Assembly (NCBI GenBank): GCA_032209605.1
Contig: JASFXZ010000026.1
Coordinates: 3,038,001-3,102,000 of the forward strand
Source: Mactromeris polynyma
Taxonomy: Eukaryota; Mollusca; Bivalvia; Venerida; Mactridae
Reading direction: 5' to 3'
Length of the DNA: 64,000 nucleotides
Position 1 is the first letter of the stretch. Each line of letters opens with the position of its first letter. The notes under the pieces were generated by a model. That model saw nothing but the letters and a program-made list of their open reading frames with translations, was not told where the DNA came from and searched no databases. Positions 27,301-39,300 of the stretch are shown in pieces. A program made the position numbers and the translations under genes.

Positions 27301-30300
27301 TAGAGAAGTTGTCCTTAAAAGGACAGTTTTTTTGTCAATCGAGAAGTTGTCCTTAAAAGGACAGTTTTTTGTCAATCGAGAGGTTGTCCTAGAAAGGACA
27401 GTTTTTGTCCTGAGAAGGACAGTTTTGTGACATTCTATAGAGAGGTGTAAATTTATTTTACACAAAGGCCAAAATTTGAAAGTCCCCAGTCAATAGAGTA
27501 TTCGAACAGAAAGAAGAAATACTAAGAATACAAAGAAATCAAAACTATACCACAGAACTAAACCATAAACCAATCAACAGTTCTTAAAACTCAATACAAT
27601 AGTACACAATCCTAACACTACAGTTATCTACAGATATACTAACTCTAAATGTTGAGGGGTGAAAGCGAAACCAGTCTTTCTGTATTGTAAGATACAAGAT
27701 TGATTTCGCTTTCATTCACTCACATTATTGCTCAGGAGGCAGGGGGCGCAACTCCCTTCAGATTCTTCTCAGTGTATTTTAGAAAGCATACTATAATAGC
27801 ATAAAATATTATTGTGTCAAAATTGAAGAACTGCCTTAACCTTGCATATTTGTTATACCAGATAAAATAAACTAACAGTTTCAATTGTAGTACTATTCAT
27901 GGTAATTGTAATATTTTATTTTTCAATTGCATTCTTATATCATGACTTCTAAATAAAATGTAATGACTTCAAACTCACAAGTTCCAGGGAAATCACATTC
28001 CGGCAGCCAATTTATTCTGATTGGATGATAACCATTGAACATCAAAACTTCTCATTCACACAGAACCTAAAAATATATACACACGAAATTCTAAATAATT
28101 CCACCAAAAGAAGTAACAATGCAAGGTAGACTGGTTGCATTTAGGTAATATTGATCATGTTATAACAGTATTCAATAATACAGCAGTCAGTTGACCATAC
28201 AAGTTCTGGGTTGCCTACCAGTACTAACCACTGTTGTTCTTCTGCAATGAACCACTAACTTCCCAGCATGTATTAGAGGTATAGTATTAATGACCTCAAA
28301 CAACAGGACCAAAATACTAAATCAAATGAGAACGGACAATGACATGAAGTATTAGTATTGTTAGACTCGGTTGAACCCATTCTAGAGGGAGGAGAGCTGT
28401 CTTAATCAGTCTGAAAATATAAACAGTGTAATTTTAAGGTACATAAACAAATAATATAATAAATGATCATTAGAGAGGTAAAAGAAGAATGAAGAAATGA
28501 ACATGGATGACATGATTGGTGAATGTGGTTATAAGAGATTTATGCTGATGGCAACATGATAAATGGTCAGGGAAGGAGGATGCAATCAAGTGTTGTTACT
28601 TTAACAGACTCCTGTTTTCAAAGGACAAACTGACATAGAAATCAATGTGACCTACAGAATAGCAATAATTCCTAACAGTAATTCATTTACGCTGATGTGC
28701 ATACCACTATCAGATCCAGGGGGCACATCCGACATCCCCCTAAAATTCCCCAACCTTACAAATAACTATAAGTATAATTACGAAAATATAAAGAGATCTT
28801 TAAATAAGCGATTTTCAAATAAGCATTTTTGATATATTGAAGCAATATATATTCTTTAATGATGATGTTTATAAACAAAGAATAAAACAGTCATTGTTGT
28901 TTTATAAGGCTTGAACAAAACCAAAAATGACCAAAAATTTACGCTCCCCAAATCCGAATCCCAGATCTGCCCTTGCATACAGGACATGGAAGTACAAATA
29001 TTGTTAGCTGATTCATATTGACACAGGGGTCATAGTTCTAGACCAATACTAGCTTACAGGATTCATTTTAGGTGAAAATGGAAAAATATACCCTTATCCT
29101 GAGACTTGAATGCTCAGTCCTGTGCTCTACCAACTTACCCTACCAAACAGGAATATAATGATTATAATGTATAATTTTTCATCATTATACCATTGCATAT
29201 ATAAATGCATGTTATGCAAAATTAATGGGGTTGTACATTTTTAAAACAGTTATGACCAATGTTAGCACTTGCTGTTTTATGTCCTTAATGTCATGTGCCA
29301 GTACCGTGCATAGTGTGTGGACATGGTCCCATTGTTGCAGTTAAAGCATTAAATGTGACATTTAAGTTGTGATAACCACTAAGCATGTTTCTGGACTCCA
29401 AGACATTTGACCTCATAAATGAATACCAAGTACAATATACTACACAACACTATATTTTATCCCTCAAACGGTTACTCAACAGCATTGATGCAAGATATTG
29501 CTATGAATAATGAATAATGAAATTTCAGTAAATGAGATTACTTGGAGTTTGACTCCCATAAACCCTTCTAACCACAATTTAGTAAAATTTTCAACTTGAA
29601 ACATTTATCCTATGGGTAGGTATTTTTCCTATATGCACATGCATCTATGTGTATGCCTTCTCATGCTTTTAAGAACCAAATGAAATTAGTGAAGAAAGAA
29701 TTGATATAAAACAAAGAAACAAGTTGTTGGCATGCAATTCCAAAGGGCTTTTAAGAACCAAATGAAATTAGTGAAGAAAAAATTGATATAAAACAAAGAA
29801 ACAAGTTGTTGGCATGCAATTCCTAGCTTAATGGATTGTTTTCATCTGGTTTAACAATGTTTTTAAACAATTGTTTCAGTCATATACGGCGACCAGTTGA
29901 CCTATTTTTTTTTCCTGGAACTAATTATAAACCAGCAGTAGCTTGCTCTTCAGCAAGCAACTCACAACTTCTCTACATATGGAGGACATGACTGTAGCCA
30001 ATGTCATGGAAGACCATAACCTACCCAACCCGGGGATCAAACCAGGGTCTGCCGGGTGACAGGCTTCCCAGCTTATAAAGCCAATTTTAAACAATTTAAA
30101 CTCTTATTCAAATCCATATAAGCAAAGTACAAAGTTTGTGTGTGATTCTCATCTTATAATGTCAGTATCCAAATATCTAACTTGCACTTAAGTTAAACTG
30201 CCTGGTAGTAGTGAAATTTTTCATTTGCACAAGTTGTCAGTATGCAGTTCTAACCATACATGGTCAATATTAAACTATTTAAATACATAAAATCAATAGC

Positions 30301-33300
30301 AATCTTCAATGTAAGTAATGTCCTGTTGCATGCACATCAAATCTTCACTTATGTTCTATTCCAATTATGTAATATTAAAAGCACAAAGGTAAAAATTATT
30401 CCACAAATGAATTACCATATACCTTTTACTCGAACGTTTTACCTAAAATTAAGACAAATGATTAAATTGCCATAATTTTGGCATAATGTACTTGGCTAAT
30501 CAAAACCAATACTTAGCCATTGCCATTGATACAATGTCCATATGTGTATGACCCAGAAAACATAATACTTGATCAAGTATGTTGTATGCCCGATATCAAC
30601 TTTAAATTTTAATATGCCCATAGAAATAAATAAGATTCTGAAAAACCAAACTGTTAACACAATACACATTTTAACAGTGAAGGAAAAAACCTTTCACCAC
30701 ATAATTCTTTAGTGATCTATATGATAGCGCTATCCAGAACCATCTATTCTCTATTATTGGAGCCAAATATCGGCCCCTTGACCTTGCTAACATTATTCTA
30801 TACAATATGTCCATGTCAATTTCTGTCATGTTATACTCAATAATTGTACCCATGATAAACTTGTTGTACGCACAATATCAATTATTATCTTACTGTACCT
30901 ATTCAAATAGTAGGATATTTTATCCAGTCTATCACACAATATTTACATGACCATTCTAAGGAATGGAGCAATTTTCAAAATTTCATCTTCATATGAAGAT
31001 GAAATTTACACAGCCTGACATGCTGCATGTGCAATATCAAATATAGGAACTCCATATCCTCCATACAAGTTGTAAGACCTATTCCATCAACCAACATGTC
31101 TGACATTATACACTGATGGGCTTCATTAAATTTAACTCACTTTGGGTTTTCTCTAAAGCAGTGAACAAGGAAGGAATAGTTCATGGATATTCAATTTGTG
31201 ATTATACAAGACAGACTAGAAAGATTGGTACTGTGTTTGAACTTTCAAGTTTTGTGAATGGATGTGACATTCCTTGTAATTCTCTTTCTCCAAGCGCTTG
31301 ATGACAGCCAAATCTTCACCCTAATAGTTATAAAATGTGTATCAATTTTCTATTTCTTCATAATAAAATATTTTATGCTAATTTTGCAGTTTTGCAATAA
31401 CATGTCATACACAGGCAACAAAACTTTGGGTATACAGCGCCTGCAATATTTTGTTTCACAGATTTTCAATGAAAGATTTACAGATGATAAATGTGCACGT
31501 AGCAGCAAGGTATTTTTGAAATCAGCATCTGAATTTATGAAAAACACAAACTCCGGAATGTTAGTAGAATATCCTGCATCATAACCATAAAAAAAATGAT
31601 TTTTAGGCTCAAATTATCCATGTACTTCACATGCAATTTGCAGGGTCAATAATTTTCATCAAAATTTCAAATCCTTACATCAAACCTTAAATCTTTATTT
31701 GTTTTTCCCCAATCCTGTAGCTGTTCATCTCTGAATAAAAAGGCTAAAACCCTTCCCAACTCATGAATCCTATTGCTATAAGCAAATACTGATTAGCAAA
31801 TATGTGCAGCACAATTACTGTTTTAACTGCAATCTTCACAGTAACCAAATAGCCCAAAGCCCGGGATTTGTGACTTTAATTTCGGTCCAGCACAAATTAC
31901 TTATTACTGAGTGCTTAAGCCCAAAAGTGCTTAATTTTAGTTAATATATTTTTTCTCGGAAATACAGAAAAAATGAAACAAATAGTAGATACACAGTCTT
32001 GTCGCTCTACTTGTAATGAATCTGTGCTAAGTAAGTTTGGGCTAATAACAATGATTTCGGGCCAGTGGTTTAGCTGGGTCACTGACACAGATGGTGCTAG
32101 TGCTCCAAAACAATTTAAGCCAGAGCATGTAACTGACTAATTTTATTTGTAAAATGTGAAAGACATATTTTTAGGAGACAAAATAGTACAGATAAGCAGT
32201 TGTGCACAGAGACATACAGACAAATAGCCTGTAGCATCACAATTTTTTTTTCAATTTTAAGTGTAAGATCACACACCAAATTTAATGTCAGTTAAATGTA
32301 AAGTTATAAAAAGCAAACCATATCTAAGTTTGAAATTGTTCAAGCAATAGTTTCCCACCCCCAAACCGTACATACCCATGTAAGTCATAATTATACTGTT
32401 TCTATTAAACACAACATATTTCAAACATACATGTAATCTGATGAGTAATCAATTTTCACAAATATAGCTATGTTTTTAAAACATGTAAACCCCAGTCTTG
32501 CACTGATAGAGCAGAGAAACACTGTTCATATGTAATCATAAAGCTTTTGTGTTATATGGATTTACCAGCAAAAGAGCTTTAACAACTCTTCCAGGTACAG
32601 TGAGTATGTACCCATTTCCTGAAAACCTTGCATGTAATTATAAAGTTTAACTCTATAATTGTTCCAATATTGTATGACTACATTAGTCAATGAGAGCTAT
32701 ATCAGTGTATCAGTGTCAATTTCTTCAAAAGCTTTTCACCTGTACTGTTTGTCTGATCGTCTGTGATCACATGGCTTGAAGTTTAATGTTGAACATTTTT
32801 GTGTTGTTTTGATTAAAGAATTTGGGAAGCAAGTTGTTTACTTGTTGACTTCCCCATACATGGAATCAAAACTCAGTTTGCACTTACATAAATTATTTAT
32901 AAAGGAATTATCTCCAATAAAACAGCATTATTTCACATCTTGAAAAAAAAGCCCTGTTAGCAAGTGATATAAATATGCAATGAAACCTCTATTTTCAAAC
33001 TTGACATAAACGTATGTTTAAAAGAAAGCTGGAAAGTAATTACAGGTTACATTTACATCCCAAACAATTTCCAGCATAAAAAATTTTGAATAAAATAATA
33101 ACCTTATAGTCTGGGAAGCTTTTTTGCAAAGGTAAAGTTCTATATTCATGTTCCTAACATAATTTTTTTAACATAGTTTTTTGAGTTGTAGAAAAGCTTC
33201 ATGTTTTCATCTTTGATGAAAAAAACTAATGTTAGTATGTTTTCACATAAATCTGTTTACAACTTTGCAATCTTTTTAAAACTTTTATTTCTAAACCTGC

Positions 33301-36300
33301 ATGTTCTTATACTCTTTGCCTATCAGGCACTCTTTATTGAGTCTCATGTAAAGATTTGCCTCTCCCCCCAGCTGAAGTTATACATTCAGTTGATAACAAA
33401 TCAGCTAATTTTGTGACTGTAAAGAACAATGCAAGGAGCTTGTGTTGTTGTTTTTTCTTTCATATTAAAGATTATTTTGAGGAACACACATTTACCATAC
33501 ATTGACTGAATGTGGAAGCATTTCAGAGTGATAGGTTTGTTATTAAAAATGACATCAACAAAAACTCAGCTCTCGTAACAAATGATTATTATTTAGACTA
33601 TTTTTGAACCCAACGATAGCTACAAACCGAGATCAATGAGATCAAAAATGGTTGTAGTTTATATTAATTTTGTAATGTAGCCAATCTATAGAGGTTGTCC
33701 TGAAAAGGACAGTTGGTCGACAATGAAGTTGTGTCCTTAAAAGGACAGTTTTGTGACAATTGAGTAGTGTCCTTAAAAGGACAGTTTTGTGACAATTGAG
33801 TATAGTGTCCTTAAAAGGACAGTTTTTTTGTCAATCGAGAAGTTGTCCTTAAAAGGACAGTTTTTGTCCTGAGAAGGACAAATTTGTGAGATTCTATAGA
33901 GAGGTGTAAATTTATTTTACACAAAGGCCAAAATTTGAAAGTCCCCAGTCAAGAACAAGACGCTGCCTATTCGAATAGAAAGAACAAATACTATAAAGGG
34001 CTCACCTATCCAAACAGAGAAATTAGGTTTGAGTAGATGTTCAGCCATATTACAGCATTGCCTCACATCCTGACAGGCAGCTCAAAATAAATTGATCTCA
34101 TTGTCAATGTACATTGTGTATTCAATCTGATTTCAGCTCCCATTTAATAAACAACAGTCTAAGCAAACACCATTTGGACATTTTTTGTCAATTGAGAAGT
34201 TGTCCTAAAAAGGACAGTTTTTTTGTCAATTGAGAAGTGGTCCTTTAAAGGACAGCTTTTTTGTCAATCGAGAGGTTGTCCTAAAAAGGACAGTTTTTGT
34301 CCTGAGAAGGACAGTTTTGTGACATTCTATTGAGAGGTGTAAATTTATTTTACACAAAGGACAAAATTTGAAAGTCCCCAGTCAAGAACAAGACGCTGCC
34401 TATTCGAATAGAAAGAACAAATACTATACAGGGCTCACCTATCCAAACAGAGAAATTAGGTTCGAGTAGATGTTCAGCCACATAACAGCATTGCCTCACA
34501 TCCTGACAGGCAGCTCAAAATAAATTGATCTCATTGTCAATGTACATTGTGTATTCAATCTGATTTCAGCTCCCATTTAATAAACAACAGTCTAAGTAAA
34601 CACCATTTGGACAGTTTTTTTGTCAATCGAGAAGTTGTCCTAAAAAGGACAGTTGGTCGACAATGAAGTTGTGTCCTTAAAAGGACAGTTGGTCGACAAT
34701 GAAGTTGTGTCCTTAAAAGGACAGTTTTGTGGCAATTGAGTAGTGTCCTTAAAAGGACAGTTGTTTTGACAATCGAGAGGTTGTCCTAAAAAGGACAGTT
34801 TTTGTCCAGAGAAGGACAGTTTTGTGAGATTCTATTGAGAGGTGTAAATTTATTTTACACAAAGGCCAAAATTTGAAAGTCCCCAGTCAAGAACAAGACG
34901 CTGCCTATTCGAATAGAAAGAACAAATACTATAAAGGGCTCACCTATCCAAACAGAGAAATTAGGTTCGAGTAGATGTTCAGCCACATTACAGCATTGCC
35001 TCACATCCTGACAGGCAGCTCAAAATAAATTGATCTCATTGTCAATGTACATTGTGTATTCAATCTGATTTCAGCATCCATTTAATAAACAACAGTCTAT
35101 AAAACACCATTTGTACAATTGCCGAGTTGTTTGTCATTATCATCTATAATGGGGCAATCACAATGAAACCCGACACAATCCACCTAATGCACGGTAAATT
35201 ATCAGGAGTATGACAAATCTCTGATACACCTTACATATCTTGGTGATCTAATCCTACATCAACTTTTGTTTTAACATTTATACTCCTGAAAACATTCCTC
35301 TCATTTACAAGATTTTAACTATTTATGCAACAACAAGACAACCAAGAATCACCCTTAAACAATCCAAAACCAGCTGACATATTAACACCAGAATGCCTTA
35401 AAATCACTTTTTATTAATAAGGTACTTTAAAGTCTGATAGTACCATATGTATTACTTTTCTTTGTAAAAGATGAGATCTCAAATCAACGTTACCAATCTT
35501 TACAAAGCATTGTGTATATATAATTAATTACTAATTTTCTAGAAGTCATATACTTCATGATAATTTATCCAATAATAAAATATGAGGAAAATTACAGGAT
35601 CTTAAAATGCACTGGTATTTAAAGAAATAAAGTAAAATTAGCCATTAACATTTCCCAGACTATTGCAATACATCAAATAATTTTATCTTCAACAAGTGTT
35701 ATAACTGAGAATGTCAAGTATTAAAAAACCTATCAAATATCTTTGTAAAAAGATCTCAAAGAAAAAATGTTTCATAAATTATATAAGCAATTATATATTT
35801 TTAATCATTGTACATGTAATGTCAATGAATAACACTGTGCATTTTTACCAAGATGTAACTATGTACTGCTTTAGACATTAGAGATGTATTCAACAACCAG
35901 TGGTTTATGTAAGAATTGAGTTGTTCATCTAAGTATACCCTTATGTTCTTGTATTGATAAGTGACAAATGGCTCATAAGCCACTGATCTATGAAAATATA
36001 TATCAGAAATATGTTGACAACCTGCTCATAAATGTATTAAACCTGAGATTGTGTTCAGTATGCCAGTATTCCATTTTCTCAGAATTGTATCATGATTGTA
36101 TGAAGGGATTTTGCCATGTGATAACCAATGTCTGATTTTGCATTAATTAGTTCTGTTCTGGTCTGTTAAAGCTTAATATTACTTTTTCTCACAAATGGAC
36201 AAGTGCTTGCTCTATTAGAACAATTAGTATGTAAAAGAATTATACTTTGTGATTTACCCTGTTGACTATCTAACCATCCCAAGAAAGATTCATTATTCAT

Positions 36301-39300
36301 TTGTAACATTTTTATAATGGATTGAATTCCTTCACTTAAATGGAGTGCTAATTAATATTTACATTTTCTAAATGTATTCTTAAACAATAATGCCAAGCAA
36401 GAAAAGTAACCCTATGCCTTACAATGTTTTAAAAATGTTGTTTGAACTTTGGACACTCAATAATATAAATAACATATTGTGTAATCATCAATATTTAAGC
36501 ATATTGTAACATAATTATTGTCTATGCAATACTATTAATTTTCATCATTTTTTTAATTTCTCTTAAGCATTTAGTGAATTGTACATTATATTCCAAAATG
36601 GTTTCAATTTGTAACACATATAGGTTTAAGTAAGAAAATTATGGCTGTCATCTCAATAGAATCTGTCTAAAATCAAGAAATTATAATTTTTTGTGGCATG
36701 AACCAACAACAACTTTCAGTACACATGTACTTAAATAATACAATACATTTGAATGATTGAAGTGATAGGTGCTTTAGTGAAATTATAATTATGCTGTATA
36801 TTGTATTTAGAAACAATTGTCTAAATTTAGCATAACAGGGACATAAGTAGTAATCAGTGGTCATAATGTTTTTTTTCCAGTTCAAACACAGTAACATACT
36901 TTCCATATGGACTTTTATTATAGTTATTACAGTAAGAGATTGATTTTTTCCATCAGTATAATACAGTCAAACATGGCTCTACAACAACCTCTTTTCAGGG
37001 ACCACTCATCAACAAAGCCTCTTTAATTATAGCACCAAGGAAATCTGAACACTGAAACAAATTATTGCACATAAAAAATACAAGCAACTTGGTGGCAGGA
37101 AAATGTCCATTATCGTGCAATAGGTCAAAATTTGATATGTACTGTTTGGTGTAGGGGTTCCAGACCGAAGCGCAGTACTAGACAATGCTTCACACCAAGC
37201 TCTAGACCTTGTGGTTTGGGACAAGAAGATTTTCAAAGTTAACACTTTTAAAATGTATTTTTAGCTCCTGTGACCTACTTATGCAACAGACCGGAACTAT
37301 TCATATAACTTTGAATGACCACCACCTAAGGATCATTCCTGTGAAGTTTGGTCAAAAAGAGTGATTTAGGAGGAGATGTTGTTTATAGTTTCCACTATAT
37401 ACATATAGGGAACAAGTCCCGCCCCCTGGCAGCGATGTTTTTTGATGGAACTTAGTAATTGATGCAATCTTGTAAGAGGGCCACTAGACAATGCTACACA
37501 CCAAATATCAAAGATCTAGACCTTAGGGTTTTGGACAAGAACAATTTCAAATTTTACACTTTTAAAATCTATTTATGCTCCTGTGACCTGATTATGTAGC
37601 TGACCGGAATGACTTATGCAACTTTGAAAGAAGCCCACCCAAGGATCATTCCTGTGAAATTTGGACAAAATCCATTTTGTGGTACATGTATGGGTAGAGA
37701 TGTTGTTTCAAGAAAATGTTGATGCACGACGCACGATTCAAGATGCACGACAACGGACATTCAAGGATCCAAAAGGCTCACCATGAATGGTACAATTTGA
37801 TAAGTGCGTACAACAAGCAATTATAACATAGACTAATTAGACACAAAAAATCCGATAAACACAAAATGTTAAGCAAATTGTCATACAATTTTGAATATAA
37901 GATGATATTCATTTGTCCCAGTTTCCCGAAATAATACATTATGTGATAATTTGTGTGCAAACAAATCACTACATCAATAACAAGCAAGCAAACCCACAAT
38001 CCAACTTTCAGCAGCCCCAGGCCTACAGTCATCACAGCACTTTGATTATATATCAGCATTTCAGGACCACTGCTCTTATCTTTAAAATGAGTTCATACAC
38101 AGATATCATAATACCTGTAGTAATGAACCATGCATGAATAAAAAAAGAAGATCTCTGTTACAATGACCCAAAACAAGTTTTAATATCAAACTTCAATACA
38201 TTTGCTAATCATGTGCATACAACATACATCAACCAAGCTCCCCACAGTGGTTATCTCCCTTATCAGTTAGATAACAACCACTGTCATGACCAGAACATTC
38301 TTCCTGATAGGAAATACTCTTCTATTTATGGACTCATATCAAACGACACACTGAAGGACCATTCCCTGCTTTCCAATTAATCTGTGTTAAGAGACCACTT
38401 TGTTGTACAAAGATTATTGTTATCATAATCCAAAATGGATCTTTCTTATCAAATAAAATTCATTCATAATTTGTGCATGCAACATATAGACAGATCTGTA
38501 GTAAGACAAGATATTTAACTGTACCGAATATACTTGCTGTCGCACAGTTATGTATGTCATTACGATCATCACAATCTCATTTAGGTAACATTTTTCTCAA
38601 TACTTTATACATCCACACCAGCTAGACAACAAAAGACAAGCAATACCCCCAGGGCCTTCAGAGAGGGATTAATGGCCCAACAGGATGGATAATAGGACTA
38701 CGAACCAGAATGTTTACGGACAACGAGTAAGACAACTACTGCATCATGGTCACTTGTCGGTGGGAAGACATGTAAGAATATTAAGTATTGTGAGTATATT
38801 ATACATAATAATCTGTAACTAAACTGTACCAGGTATAAATGAACTTGCAATATATAGAGGATCTTACATGAGTGCTTATTTTATATTGTTTTTATGAAAC
38901 GAGTCGACTGAAATAATATGACGCGAGGCTCTGCCGAGCGTCATATTCGTTTCAGTCGACGAGTTTCATAAAAACAATATCAAATAAGCACGAATGTAAG
39001 ATTCTATTTATCACATAACATCATAAATAGATTGTTTTCAATCTTTAAATAGACAGATCTTTCTTCGTCCTCATATACACAGTGACACTTCGGTCACAGA
39101 TCTGTCTATTTAAAGATTGAAAACAATCTATTTATGGTGTTATGTGATAAATAGAATCTTACATTCGTGCTTATTTGATATTGTAAGTGTTATAAGTGCC
39201 TTGTTGCTAATTTTGTATAAAATCAAAAGGTTATTAATAGGGACTACTTTTTACACACGTGCTGTGATTCGGCTATTTATGTAACTAGTTACATATGATA

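Larger units (their letters stand above)
25615..27500. repeat. Satellite block 1: 232-bp core plus palindrome module, five exon copies
   Basis: Cores start GTGTAAATTTATTTTACAC at 25754, 26113, 26472, 26704 and 26936, plus a truncated one at 27445. Spacing is 359 bp where a 127-bp module with TGTCCTTAAAAGGACA palindromes intervenes and 232 bp where it does not. From 27205 to 27425 the palindrome unit (about 38 bp) is expanded six-fold. Each full core holds one 75-nt exon. Confidence 0.85.
27726..33685. other. Intronic sequence without gene, few repeats
   Basis: AT-rich and noncoding on both strands as far as I can see. It contains an 82-bp direct duplication (29665-29823) and a tRNA-related stretch (29985-30085). 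Frames near 28.35 kb and 30.8 kb (minus) lack usable splice sites. Confidence 0.5.
33685..35125. repeat. Satellite block 2: three cores, expanded palindromes, three exon copies
   Basis: Cores begin near 33905, 34337 and 34841. Between and beside them the GTCCTTAAAAGGACA unit is repeated several times, in two spacer types (TTTTTTTGTCAATCGAGAAG and TTGGTCGACAATGAAGTTGT). The orientation is the same as block 1, which is 6 kb away. Confidence 0.85.

Noticed and set aside
27146..27430. 94-codon plus-strand frame with repeated SFFVNREVVLKRT-like text
   Set aside because: A by-product of the 38-bp palindromic repeat in satellite block 1, opposite to the transcribed strand.
25615..27440. CRISPR-like regular palindromic array
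   Set aside because: Eukaryotic context with introns; the spacers are repeats themselves and no cas genes exist.
28330..28412. Open minus-strand frame after a TTTATATTTTCAG acceptor
   Set aside because: No usable donor follows, and the frame does not fit the gene's phase.
30671..30853. 60-codon minus-strand frame
   Set aside because: No splice sites in phase with the surrounding gene; likely intronic repeat text.
37778..38059. 93-codon hydrophobic minus-strand frame
   Set aside because: AT-rich hydrophobic composition is expected by chance; it overlaps the end of a dispersed repeat and lacks good splice sites.
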